NCBI GenBank assembly: GCA_017524165.1
Contig: JAFWUH010000027.1
Location: 1 to 32,571 of the forward strand
Length of the DNA stretch: 32,571 nt
Reading direction: 5' to 3'
From: Clostridia bacterium
GTDB taxonomy: Bacteria > Bacillota > Clostridia > Oscillospirales > Acutalibacteraceae
The position numbers and the translations under genes were made by a program. Below the pieces are notes generated by a model. That model ran no database searches. It worked only from the letters and a program-made list of their open reading frames with translations, and was not told the DNA's origin. Positions 6,060 to 13,526 of this stretch are shown piece after piece (position 1 is the first letter of the stretch; each line of letters begins with the position of its first letter).

Positions 6060-7714
6060 GCTTCGGATATCCGGAAACAAAGAACAAAACGCTTTATGAC
6101 ATTAATTTTACCGTTTCAGAGGGAGAATTCTGTTTATTGTGCGGTGCGTCCGGCTGTGGGAAAACAACTCTGCTGAAATTGCTAAAAAAACAGTTATCGC
6201 CTTACGGCACAAAGAGTGGGAAAATCATCTATAACGGAACAGAAACAGAAGCTCTTGACGAGAAAACAAGTGCGTCGGAAATCGGTTTTATCATGCAAAA
6301 TCCGGAAAGCCAGATCGTGACTGATACCGTATGGCACGAATTGAGTTTCGGTTTGGAAAATTTAGGCGTTCCGTCCGATACGATCCATCGCAGAGTGGCG
6401 GAAATCGTCAGCTTTTTCGGTATAGGCGACTGGTTTCATAAAAAAACGGCAGAATTATCGGGAGGTCAAAAGCAACAGCTGAATCTCGCCGCCGTTTTGG
6501 TAATGCAGCCGAAAATACTGTTATTGGATGAACCGACCGCACAGCTGGATCCGATTGCCTCCGCCGATTTTCTTCATACGCTTCAAAAACTGAATCAAGA
6601 ATTGGGACTGACGGTGCTTATCGCCGAACATAATTTGGAGGATATCTTGTCGGTTGCGGATAAGGTTTTGATGTTGGAGAACGGCAATCTGCAATTTGCA
6701 GGGAGTCCGAGAGATTTTGCCGGCTATTTCAAACAAAATCCAGACCATCCCATTGCGTCCGCTCTACCTGCGGCAACCAGGATTTACAGCATGTTGCAAA
6801 GCGGAAACACCTGCCCGCTGAATGTCAAAGAAGGCAGAAGCTTTATCTGCCGAAATTACGGTCATAAAACGGATAGTATATCGACAAAAGAGTATCAACA
6901 TCACGATGAAAAAGCGGTGGAGCTCAAAAAAGTTTGGTTTCGGTATGAGAAAGATTCACCAGACATTCTCAAAGGCACAAATTTAACCGTTTTTCAAGGC
7001 GAACATTTTTGCATTTTAGGCGGAAACGGTACGGGGAAGACGACGACCGTCGGTATCATGGCGGGACTTTTCAAACCGTATAGCGGTAAAGTTTTTGTCG
7101 GCGGAAAACGCATTGAAAAATATGCCGGTAATTCGCTTTACTTTCAAAATATTGCCGTTTTGACTCAAAATCCGCAAGTTTTGTTTTTACATAAAACGGT
7201 TTTGGAAGATTTGACCGAATCTGCGGCGGTGTTCTATGATTCGTCTGACGAGGGTAGAGCGAAAATTGCCCAAATATCAAAAATGTTGGATATAGAAAAC
7301 CTGCTGGAATGTCATCCGTATGATTTAAGCGGCGGCGAACAACAAAAATGCGCCCTGGCAAAAGTGCTGATAGGCGCGCCGAAAATTGTATTGCTGGACG
7401 AGCCGACCAAAGCGTTGGATGCAGACGGAAAGAGAGTTATAGCAGAAATAATAAAAGCGCTGAAAGCGACCGGAATCACCGTTATTACTGTAACGCATGA
7501 TATCGAATTTGTGGCGGAAAACGCCGACCGTTGCGGACTGTTTTTTGACGGAGACATGATCTCGGTTGACACACCTACAGAATTTTTTGACAGAAACACA
7601 TTCTATACGACTGCCGCCAATCGCATTGCCAGAGGCTATTATCAAAAGGCAGTGACTTGCGAGGATGTTGTAATGCTTTGCAAACAGAACAGCAAGGACG
7701 GGGCGGGAAAATGA
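6032..7714 (+). CDS. Fused ECF transporter ATPase (EcfA-EcfA')
   Basis: A 560-residue protein with two complete ABC domains in one chain, supplying both motor subunits of the ECF importer. Domain 1: Walker A GASGCGKTT 38-46, Q-loop MQNPESQ, LSGGQ 142-146, Walker B ILLLDEP 162-168, His 200. Domain 2: Walker A GGNGTGKTT 330-338, LSGGE 432-436, Walker B IVLLDEP 452-458, His 489. A linker of about 70 residues (roughly 225-295) joins them. Stand-alone EcfA1/EcfA2 are each about 280 residues, so the length equals their sum. Start ATG 6032 has GGAGG 11 bases before it. The stop overlaps the next start (ATGA). Confidence 0.93.
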   Translation: MAFLEVENLSFGYPETKNKTLYDINFTVSEGEFCLLCGASGCGKTTLLKLLKKQLSPYGTKSGKIIYNGTETEALDEKTSASEIGFIMQNPESQIVTDTVWHELSFGLENLGVPSDTIHRRVAEIVSFFGIGDWFHKKTAELSGGQKQQLNLAAVLVMQPKILLLDEPTAQLDPIASADFLHTLQKLNQELGLTVLIAEHNLEDILSVADKVLMLENGNLQFAGSPRDFAGYFKQNPDHPIASALPAATRIYSMLQSGNTCPLNVKEGRSFICRNYGHKTDSISTKEYQHHDEKAVELKKVWFRYEKDSPDILKGTNLTVFQGEHFCILGGNGTGKTTTVGIMAGLFKPYSGKVFVGGKRIEKYAGNSLYFQNIAVLTQNPQVLFLHKTVLEDLTESAAVFYDSSDEGRAKIAQISKMLDIENLLECHPYDLSGGEQQKCALAKVLIGAPKIVLLDEPTKALDADGKRVIAEIIKALKATGITVITVTHDIEFVAENADRCGLFFDGDMISVDTPTEFFDRNTFYTTAANRIARGYYQKAVTCEDVVMLCKQNSKDGAGK

Positions 7715-8412
7715 GAACAAAAAATCTAATCAGTATCGGTGTTTTCCTGATCCTTATTCCGATGTTGATTCTCTTAGGAACGCTTGTTTTTAAGGAAAAA
7801 TATTTTGCGTATCTTTCGATTTTAGTCGTCATGCTGTCGCTGGTACCGATGTTTTTTGCTTTTGAAAAAAAAGAAAATTCATCAAAAGAGCTGTCGATAC
7901 TTGCCGTCATGATTGCTGTTTCGGTCGTCGGAAGATTTGTCTTTTCCTGGCTTCCCGGTTTTAAGCCGGTGACAGCCGTTACGATAATAACGGCAATCTA
8001 TTTGGGCAGTGAGGCGGGATTCGCTGTCGGCAGTTTGTCGGCGGTTGTATCGAATTTTTATTTTGGTCAGGGTCCGTGGACGCCCTTTCAAATGTTTTCT
8101 TGGGGTCTCATTGGGTTCCTGGCGGGTATGCTTTCAAATCCGCTGAAAAAAAGCAAAGTTTTTTTATGCGTTTTCGGCATCCTTGCCGGCATATCCTTTT
8201 CGCTTACCATGGATATTTGGACAACCTTGTGGGCAGACGGTACCTTTAATCTTTCAAGATATATCGCATCGGTTGTTACGGCGCTTCCGCTGACAACAGA
8301 ATATGCAGTATCAAATGTACTGTTTTTGCTTTTACTTACAAAGCCGATTGGCGAAAAACTGGAACGGGTAAAGAAAAAATACGGATTGTTTACAGTTCAT
8401 CACAGGGATTAG
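7711..8412 (+). CDS. ECF transporter S component (probable cobalamin-binding subunit)
   Basis: A 233-residue membrane protein with about six hydrophobic helices, the substrate-binding partner of EcfT and the ATPase. The loop GQGPWTPFQMFSWGLIGF (119-136) is characteristic of a group of ECF S components. ATG 7711 overlaps the ATPase stop by four bases; a longer frame from 7657 starts inside the ATPase gene and has no supporting ribosome binding site. Because riboswitch, T, A and S are in one operon, I infer that it binds a cobalamin or corrinoid, comparable in role to CbrT. The sequence alone does not prove the substrate. Confidence 0.85.
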   Translation: MRTKNLISIGVFLILIPMLILLGTLVFKEKYFAYLSILVVMLSLVPMFFAFEKKENSSKELSILAVMIAVSVVGRFVFSWLPGFKPVTAVTIITAIYLGSEAGFAVGSLSAVVSNFYFGQGPWTPFQMFSWGLIGFLAGMLSNPLKKSKVFLCVFGILAGISFSLTMDIWTTLWADGTFNLSRYIASVVTALPLTTEYAVSNVLFLLLLTKPIGEKLERVKKKYGLFTVHHRD

Positions 8413-8451
8413 ACCTGTTTTGATAAATATTTTAAAAAAGAGGTAATCAAA

Positions 8452-9327
8452 ATGAAAAAAACACTTACAATCATTCTTGCACTGATGCTTGCGTTCAGTT
8501 GCATGAGCATGAATGCCTTTGCGGCGGAATCGGACACAGTAAATGTCTTTGTAACCATTGCGGACAAAGACGGAAAGCTTGCTTTGGCGGCGGAAGAAAT
8601 TACCGTTTCGGACATCGACAGCGACGGAAAATTGACCGTTAATGATGCTTTATATACGGCGCATGAGCAGAAATACGAGGGAGGGGCCGCAGCCGGTTAT
8701 TCCTCTGAATTAGATTTACAATACGGCTTATCTCTGAAAAAACTTTGGGGTATTGATAACGGCGGCAGTTACGGCTATTATGTCAACAATAACGCCGCGT
8801 GGAATCTTGCGGAAGAAATTCATACAGGCGATTCTGTGAATGCTTTCATTTACACCGATCTTTCTGCCTGGTCCGATACTTATTGCTGGTTCAATATTCA
8901 CGAGCAGAAAGGGAAAGAAGGAGACAAGGTCGATCTCATCCTTACGGCTTCCCAGTTCGATTATGCGACCGGCAATCCCGTAGAGTTGCCGGTCAAAGAG
9001 GCAAGGATTACGCTGAACGGCACAAAAACAGCCTTCAAAACTAACGATGAAGGAAAAGTTACCGTAAACTTCGATCAAGCCGGAGAATTTGTGGTAAGCG
9101 CTGTTTCCGAGACACAAATTCTTGTACCGCCCGTCTGCAAAGTAAGCATTGCCGCAACAGAAAAAGTCAATACACAGGAAAACAATACTAAATCAACCTC
9201 AAATACCGAAAACGCGACTTCGCCGAAAACCGGTGATCACGGCAGTATGGCGTTGTTGATCCTGCTTGTCAGCATGGCTCTTGGCGCTACGGTTTTTTTC
9301 GCCGTAAAAAGAATCCATGAAAACTAA
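8452..9327 (+). CDS. Wall-anchored transcobalamin-like (DUF4430-like) surface protein
   Basis: A 291-residue exported protein. Signal peptide 1-24 (cut after NAFA). Residues 28-136 resemble the transcobalamin C-terminal-like/DUF4430 fold: a DIDSDGKLTVNDAL stretch at 54-67, then YGYYVNN 107-113 and a GDSVNAFIY strand 126-134. Residues 155-235 look like a beta-sandwich repeat. A Ser/Thr/Asn-rich stalk (236-256) leads to SPKTG 257-261, a hydrophobic helix and the basic tail KRIHEN, the layout of a sortase substrate with SPxTG in place of LPxTG. It follows the S component by 39 bases with GAGGT before the ATG and overlaps the next gene by 11 bases. I infer corrinoid capture at the wall. Confidence 0.8.
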   Translation: MKKTLTIILALMLAFSCMSMNAFAAESDTVNVFVTIADKDGKLALAAEEITVSDIDSDGKLTVNDALYTAHEQKYEGGAAAGYSSELDLQYGLSLKKLWGIDNGGSYGYYVNNNAAWNLAEEIHTGDSVNAFIYTDLSAWSDTYCWFNIHEQKGKEGDKVDLILTASQFDYATGNPVELPVKEARITLNGTKTAFKTNDEGKVTVNFDQAGEFVVSAVSETQILVPPVCKVSIAATEKVNTQENNTKSTSNTENATSPKTGDHGSMALLILLVSMALGATVFFAVKRIHEN

Positions 9328-11119
9328 TTTTTTGCGGAAATTTTTCTCTTATATTTTTGTTTTTATCTTTATTGCAGGAACACTTTCTGTCTCTGCACAA
9401 GAAGCAACCGTCGATAAAGCGCAAAGCCTTATCGACGGTATTGTCGCATACAAATTAAAGAATACCGCTTGCGACTCGGTACAACAATATATTGATCGGT
9501 TTCTTTCCAAAAATCCCGGTTCGGACGAATGGTATGCGTTAACGCTCTGTCAGTACGGTAATTATAATTTTCAATCCTATCAAGCGGCACTCACAAAGTA
9601 TTTGTCCGAAAATAAGGTGACTTCGGCATCGACAAGGCAAAAGTATGCCCTTATTTTAATCGGTATCGGTTCGGGAGACCGCTTTATCTATCATACGCTC
9701 AACGATTCCATTGGCAAGCAAGGCATTATGAGTTGGATCTTCGGACTTCATTTGTTAAATAACGGATATCAAAGTGAAGCGTATACGGCGACTGCCGTCA
9801 AAGAAAAGCTCTTATCACTGCAACATGCCGACGGCGGTTGGAGTGTAACGGGTCCCTCCGGTGATGTCGATGCCACGGCGATGGCGATTCAGTCTCTTGC
9901 TTCATTTTATCAAACCGATGCAAAAACAAAATCTGCAGTTGATAAGGCATTGCAATTTCTGTCCGCTCAACAAAAGCCGACCGGCGATTTTGCAACCTAC
10001 GGCGTAGAAAATCCCGAAAGTACAGCGCAGGTTTTGACGGCGCTTTCCGCGCTCGGGATCAATTGCTTGAAAGATCAACGGTTTATCAAAGACGATAAAA
10101 CGCTGTTTGATGTTGTTGAAAAATATCGTTTGCCGGACGGAAGCTTTTGCCACCAAACAGGCGGGGAATACAGCGGGAACGCAACGGTGCAGGTTTTGTA
10201 TTCTCTCGTTTCCTTTATACGGATGAACAGGGGAAAAGCCGGTCTTTATATGATGGATAAAAGAAATCCGTCCATATTGGATGTGCCGCAAAAAAGCGAA
10301 ATCACGGTCAGCCCCGAACAAAAAAATGCGGTATCCGGAGAAGAAAAAAACGAAAATATTCAAAAGAATCATTCAACAGAACATTCTGCGGGAACCGAAA
10401 GCGAAACGGAAAAATCTGTCGGCGATGCAGAGACATCGGAAACCGTTGCGGAAATATCCGGGCAAAATACTTCGTCTCTGGAAGATTCTTTGACAACAGG
10501 TGAGGTCGAACAGACAAAAACCGGCGCATTCAAAAAGGCAAAATGGATTTCTTATAAGTTTTATATCATTTTCGGTGCAGTCATTGCATTGGCTCTTACT
10601 TATGCAATTCTGCTATTCAAAAAAAATAAAAACAAAAAGAATTATATGCTTGCCTTTTTTGTTTTCGCGGGTGTTGTGTTATTTGCGCTGTTCATCCATA
10701 TTCAGTCGCCGGATGACTATTATAATTCCCATAGAACAGAGGGTGAAGCTGTAGGCACGGTAACCGTCACGATTCGTTGCGACACCATTCAAGACAGAAG
10801 CGCCGCACATATCCCGGAGAATGGTGTTTTCCTGGATGCTCAAGAAATTGAGTTTGAAAAGGGCAGTTCAGTATACGATGTCTTGGTCGACACTACTGCT
10901 CAAAACAGAATCCATATGGAATCATCCGGTACGAATCAATCACCCTATGTGAAGGGAATCGGTAATATATACGAATTTGATTACGGAGATTTGTCCGGGT
11001 GGATGTATTTTGTGAACGGAAAATCCCCCTCGATTGGTTGCGGGGAATACAAGGTAAAAGACGGCGATAGAATCGAATGGCTTTATACCTGCAATCTCGG
11101 AAAGGATATCCAAAAATGA
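9317..11119 (+). CDS. Membrane-tethered intrinsic-factor-like protein: alpha/alpha barrel, two TM helices, DUF4430
   Basis: A 600-residue protein. Signal peptide 1-27 (SVSA/QE). Residues 30-310 carry prenyltransferase/squalene-cyclase-type helical repeats: DGGWSVTG 172-179 then DVDATAMAIQSL 183-194, STAQVLTALSALGI 235-248, and DGSFCH 274-279 then NATVQVLYSL 288-297. A charged, Ser/Glu-rich linker (320-400) follows, then two membrane helices (about 413-434 and 444-462) joined by a lysine/asparagine loop, and an extracellular DUF4430 domain (480-595) with GWMYFVNGK 561-569. Helical barrel plus DUF4430 is the alpha plus beta layout of animal intrinsic factor and transcobalamin. Both domains should face outward. 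It overlaps both neighbours. Corrinoid binding is inferred from architecture and riboswitch. Confidence 0.85.
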   Translation: MKTNFLRKFFSYIFVFIFIAGTLSVSAQEATVDKAQSLIDGIVAYKLKNTACDSVQQYIDRFLSKNPGSDEWYALTLCQYGNYNFQSYQAALTKYLSENKVTSASTRQKYALILIGIGSGDRFIYHTLNDSIGKQGIMSWIFGLHLLNNGYQSEAYTATAVKEKLLSLQHADGGWSVTGPSGDVDATAMAIQSLASFYQTDAKTKSAVDKALQFLSAQQKPTGDFATYGVENPESTAQVLTALSALGINCLKDQRFIKDDKTLFDVVEKYRLPDGSFCHQTGGEYSGNATVQVLYSLVSFIRMNRGKAGLYMMDKRNPSILDVPQKSEITVSPEQKNAVSGEEKNENIQKNHSTEHSAGTESETEKSVGDAETSETVAEISGQNTSSLEDSLTTGEVEQTKTGAFKKAKWISYKFYIIFGAVIALALTYAILLFKKNKNKKNYMLAFFVFAGVVLFALFIHIQSPDDYYNSHRTEGEAVGTVTVTIRCDTIQDRSAAHIPENGVFLDAQEIEFEKGSSVYDVLVDTTAQNRIHMESSGTNQSPYVKGIGNIYEFDYGDLSGWMYFVNGKSPSIGCGEYKVKDGDRIEWLYTCNLGKDIQK

Positions 11120-11349
11120 AGAATTGTTTTTCTTTTTTTAAAAATGAAAACTGTGAATATTTTCCCTGTCACAAAGTTCACGATTCGGAAAATTTTAATT
11201 GCATTTTTTGCTTTTGCCCTTTATATCATTTAGAAAACTGCGGCGGGAACTATACGGTGAACGAACGGCACATCAAGGATTGTTCAAACTGTTTGTTGCC
11301 GCACAAGCCGGAAAACTATTCATTTATTACCGACAAGTTAAAAAAATGA
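11116..11349 (+). CDS. Cysteine-rich small domain protein (zf-like, PF04071 type)
   Basis: A 77-residue protein with nine cysteines and several histidines in the pattern of the cysteine-rich small domain: NENCEYFPCHK 9-19, FNCIFCFCPLYHL, CGGNY, and DCSNCLLPH. The spacing suggests a bound metal or cluster. ATG 11116 overlaps the stop of the 600-residue gene (ATGA), making it the last gene of the cobalamin operon. My recollection is that this domain also occurs alone and next to corrinoid-related genes in anaerobes, which would fit, but its biochemical role is not established. It has no signal peptide, so it works in the cytoplasm. Confidence 0.8.
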   Translation: MKNCFSFFKNENCEYFPCHKVHDSENFNCIFCFCPLYHLENCGGNYTVNERHIKDCSNCLLPHKPENYSFITDKLKK

Positions 11350-11380
11350 CGGATAAACCGCCATTTTTAATAAAAAATTC

Positions 11381-11409
11381 TTGATTCTTAGAAACAGATA
11401 TGTTATAAT
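11381..11409 (+). promoter_or_regulatory. Promoter of tRNA-Arg(TCT)
   Basis: TTGATT 11381-11386, 17-base spacer and perfect TATAAT 11404-11409, 22 bases before the tRNA. A small CGG/CCG hairpin with a short T tract just upstream (about 11350-11368) is only a weak candidate terminator for the cobalamin operon. Confidence 0.75.
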
Positions 11410-11431
11410 GATTTTTGTTATAAAACAATAT

Positions 11432-11508
11432 GCGCTGATAGCTCAGTTGGATAGAGCATCTGCCTTCTAAGCAGAGGGTCGGGGGTTCGAATCCCTTTCA
11501 GCGTGCCA
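11432..11508 (+). tRNA. tRNA-Arg (anticodon TCT)
   Basis: Acceptor GCGCTGA pairs with TCAGCGT, discriminator G, CCA 11506-11508 encoded. Anticodon stem TCTGC/GCAGA with loop CTTCTAA gives TCT (reads AGA). The T stem GGGGG/CCCTT is weakened by two G/T pairs, which is unusual and coincides with the duplicated 3' end described next. Confidence 0.93.
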
Positions 11509-11723
11509 AAAATAAGCGTGACACCGAAAGGCGTTGCGCTTATTTTTCGCTTTGAAAAAGCGGAGGGATTCGAACAAGGCGTCAAAAAACAGTCCGGGGG
11601 ACTGTTTTTTAGCCGGGGCAACGAGCGAAGCGAGGCGATAGGCGCGGGAGCGCCGGGACAAAATCCCTTTCAGCGTGCCAAAAAAAAGCGTGACACCGAA
11701 AGGCGTTGCGCTTATTTTTCGCT
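11491..11723 (+). repeat. 172-bp element duplicating the tRNA-Arg 3' end and terminator
   Basis: A 61-base block at 11491-11551 (tRNA T-arm and acceptor 3' side, CCA and the terminator hairpin) recurs at 11663-11723 with 60 of 61 bases identical, offset 172. The sequence between contains GGAGGGATTCGAAC (11563-11576), an inverted T-arm-like motif able to pair through GGGATT with AATCCC of the second copy, a hairpin AAAACAGTCC/GGACTGTTTT, and a GGCGCGGGAGCGCC hairpin. No reading frame there looks coding. It resembles a tRNA-associated intergenic element that restores the tRNA 3' end at its far side. Confidence 0.7.
11509..11547 (+). terminator. Terminator of tRNA-Arg(TCT), first copy
   Basis: AAAATAAGCG 11509-11518 pairs perfectly with CGCTTATTTT 11537-11546, ending in a T tract. 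The second copy at 11681-11719 carries one A/T change that weakens one pair. Confidence 0.75.
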
Positions 11724-11724
11724 A

Positions 11725-11761
11725 TACAAAAAACAAGACAGGGATCAGCGCCCTGTCTTGT
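11725..11761 (-). terminator. Terminator of the SPFH gene
   Basis: ACAAGACAGGG 11733-11743 and CCCTGTCTTGT 11751-11761 form a perfect 11-bp stem. On the minus strand it is followed by TTTTTTGT, just after the stop of the SPFH gene. Confidence 0.8.
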
Positions 11762-11766
11762 GATAT

Positions 11767-12573
11767 TTATTGAGCCTTTAGAATTTCTTCCGGTATGTTC
11801 ATGATCGTTCCGTTGCCGCCTTGTACAGCAGGTAACTTTCCGTCCCATTTCTCAATGAACTGTTTCTTGATGATTTTATCGGTTAATTCCTGATTTAAAA
11901 GTTGGTTCGCTTTTGCTTCTGCCTCTGCCTCTGTGATTTTAACCTCGGCTGCCGCTTGAGCATTTGTGATCTTTGTCTGCTTTTCGGTTTCGGCTTTCAG
12001 TAGTTGCTGTTGAGCGACCTGTTTTTCTTCAATAGCCGCGATAAATGCTTCGGTGAAGTCAAAATCAATGATATTTACATCGGTAACATAAAGTCCGATA
12101 TCGTTGAGTTTTTCGTTGAGTCCGGTTACAAGTCCGTCAGAAATCAGCGCGCGGTTCGTCACGCTTTCTTCTGCCGTATATTTTGCGGTAATTGCTTTTA
12201 AAACTTCATTCACGGCGGGAGTCACCAAAACATTTTCATAATCTGCGCCGATATTCTTATAAATGCTGTAGGACTTTGAAGTATCAACTCTATAATTGAC
12301 TGCCAGTCTTGTGCTTACGGTTTGCAGGTCTTTGGAAAAAGCTTCGGTTTCGACATCAAGCTTTCGGATACGGTTATCAATTTTTACCACGCGCTGAACA
12401 AGGGGGATTTTGATATGTACGCCTTCTTGCAACACATCAGGGCTGACCTTTCCAAGGGTTACCACTACTCCGGTATGACCGGGCGAAACAATGGCAACGG
12501 AACCGAATAATATAATTAAAATCAATAATGCGAGTGCAGAAAAAGATAAAATTTTAACCGCTTTTGTTTGCAT
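11767..12573 (-). CDS. Prohibitin-like SPFH/band 7 membrane protein
   Basis: A 268-residue protein with an N-terminal membrane helix (about 8-30), an SPFH domain beginning SPGHTGVVVTLGKVSPDVLQ, and a C-terminal Ala/Glu-rich coiled coil (QQLLKAETEKQTKITNAQAA region), the standard layout of bacterial prohibitin-like proteins. These oligomerise in membrane microdomains and often act with membrane proteases; the specific role is not visible. Start at 12573 (MQTKAV) has AGGAGA upstream; a longer frame to 12729 has no ribosome binding site. It points the same way as the prophage repressor, 176 bases beyond it, but has the look of a host gene. The prophage left boundary probably falls in the gap 12574-12749, which holds no gene. 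Confidence 0.88.
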   Translation of the reverse strand: MQTKAVKILSFSALALLILIILFGSVAIVSPGHTGVVVTLGKVSPDVLQEGVHIKIPLVQRVVKIDNRIRKLDVETEAFSKDLQTVSTRLAVNYRVDTSKSYSIYKNIGADYENVLVTPAVNEVLKAITAKYTAEESVTNRALISDGLVTGLNEKLNDIGLYVTDVNIIDFDFTEAFIAAIEEKQVAQQQLLKAETEKQTKITNAQAAAEVKITEAEAEAKANQLLNQELTDKIIKKQFIEKWDGKLPAVQGGNGTIMNIPEEILKAQ

Positions 12574-12749
12574 AATTCTATATCTCCTTGTTATTTTATG
12601 AATTAAATTATAACCAATTATTTTGAAAAAGTCAATGCAACAGTTGATGTAGCAACAATCCTTTTGATTGCTGCTTCTTCCCTTAACCTTTACGCAGTTA
12701 CCGGGGTCGACTCTGCATTTAAAAGGCAAAAAGATTTATCCCGGAAAAG

Positions 12750-13364
12750 TCATATTTTCGTACTGGTAAAGCCGACGGCAATGCCGATAATATGAATTTC
12801 TTCGATCTGCGAACCGGTATAAACCAGCGGAACGCATTGCGGATTGCACGGCATCAGGGTGACGGTATTTCCGTCCTGATAAAACCGTTTTAAGGTTGCT
12901 TCCTCACCAATAAGCACCGCGGCAATCTGACCGTTTTCTACGGTGGGCTGCTGACGGATGTAAACGATATCGCCATCATATATATGGGCGTCGATCATAC
13001 TGTCGCCTTTACAGCGCAGCGCTAAATCGGCATGAATGGTATCGGGCATATCGACATAGCTTTCAATATTATCATCTGCCAAAATCGGCTGACCGCAGGC
13101 AATATCGCCCAACATCGGAATTTTGCGCATGACCGGCAACGGTATAATATTCTGATAGGCGGAAACATCGTCTTCTACAAAGCTGACAGGAGAAACCTGA
13201 AAAATTTCCGCCAACCGTTTAATGGTTTCCCGCTTAAGATTCTGCACCTTGCCGCATTCCCATTTTTGCACCGCCGCGCGCTGTACGCCCACGAGCGCCC
13301 CCAATTGTTCTTGCGAATACCCCGCTTCGGTTCTTAACTTTTTAATATAATCACCAACATTCAT
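12750..13364 (-). CDS. Prophage repressor, XRE helix-turn-helix plus S24 (LexA-like) peptidase
   Basis: From ATG 13364, 204 residues. Residues 1-60 form an XRE helix-turn-helix (GYSQEQLGALVGVQRAAVQKWE). The C-terminal half is an S24 self-cleaving domain: cleavage-site-like ACGQP with Cys 90-Gly 91, catalytic Ser 122 in GDSMIDA, and Lys 159 in EATLKRF. LexA cleaves Ala-Gly; CI-type relatives, such as lambda, may use Cys or Ala before Gly. By family it keeps lytic genes off and is inactivated by RecA filaments after DNA damage. AGAGGTG lies seven bases before ATG 13364; the GTG at 13373 overlaps that site. It is divergent from the Cro-like gene across shared operators. Confidence 0.9.
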   Translation of the reverse strand: MNVGDYIKKLRTEAGYSQEQLGALVGVQRAAVQKWECGKVQNLKRETIKRLAEIFQVSPVSFVEDDVSAYQNIIPLPVMRKIPMLGDIACGQPILADDNIESYVDMPDTIHADLALRCKGDSMIDAHIYDGDIVYIRQQPTVENGQIAAVLIGEEATLKRFYQDGNTVTLMPCNPQCVPLVYTGSQIEEIHIIGIAVGFTSTKI

Positions 13365-13389
13365 CTCGGACACCTCTTCCTATGGGTAA

Positions 13390-13418
13390 ATTGTATCTTA
13401 AATATATCGAAATGTCAA
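13390..13418 (-). promoter_or_regulatory. Repressor promoter
   Basis: On the minus strand TTGACA (13418-13413), 17-base spacer, TACAAT (13395-13390). Operator O1 (13393-13409) covers the spacer and the edge of the -10, so the repressor or Cro protein can control this promoter. Confidence 0.75.
13393..13409. promoter_or_regulatory. Operator O1 (imperfect)
   Basis: GTATCT-TAAAT-ATATCG matches the 17-bp GTATCT-N5-AGATAC palindrome in the left half and partly in the right. It overlaps the repressor promoter. A further lone AGATAC half-site lies at 13444-13449, between the two promoters. Confidence 0.6.
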
Positions 13419-13457
13419 CCGTTTTTTTTAAAATCTAAAAAAAAGATACAAAAAGGG

Positions 13458-13486
13458 TTGACAAACGCTAAAATCGGTGTTATGAT
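13458..13486 (+). promoter_or_regulatory. Prophage early (rightward) promoter
   Basis: TTGACA 13458-13463, 17-base spacer, TATGAT 13481-13486. Operator O3 begins five bases after the -10 and covers the transcription start. Confidence 0.8.
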
Positions 13487-13490
13487 AACG

Positions 13491-13507
13491 GTATCTTAAA
13501 CAGATAC
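13491..13507. promoter_or_regulatory. Operator O3 (perfect palindrome)
   Basis: GTATCT-TAAAC-AGATAC, perfect six-base half-sites with a five-base spacer, at the start site of the early promoter. A bound repressor here would block early transcription. Confidence 0.75.
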
Positions 13508-13526
13508 AAAAGAGGTGATTTTTTTG

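Noticed and set aside
11663..11680. Duplicated tRNA-Arg 3' end as the attL of the prophage
   Set aside because: No matching copy exists near the right end of the prophage; the second copy is only 172 bp away, before the SPFH gene.
11609..11848. Frames crossing the tRNA-Arg repeat element
   Set aside because: They run through tRNA, terminator and hairpin sequence and end in the SPFH gene antisense; there is no start signal.
11767..12573. SPFH protein as part of the prophage or a defence gene
   Set aside because: It has its own terminator and ribosome binding site, looks like a common host prohibitin-like gene, and nothing nearby supports a defence role.
12574..12749. Search for prophage attachment repeats against 30028-30170 and 30588-30972
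   Set aside because: Only matches of about eight bases were found by eye, which is within chance; edges remain undefined.
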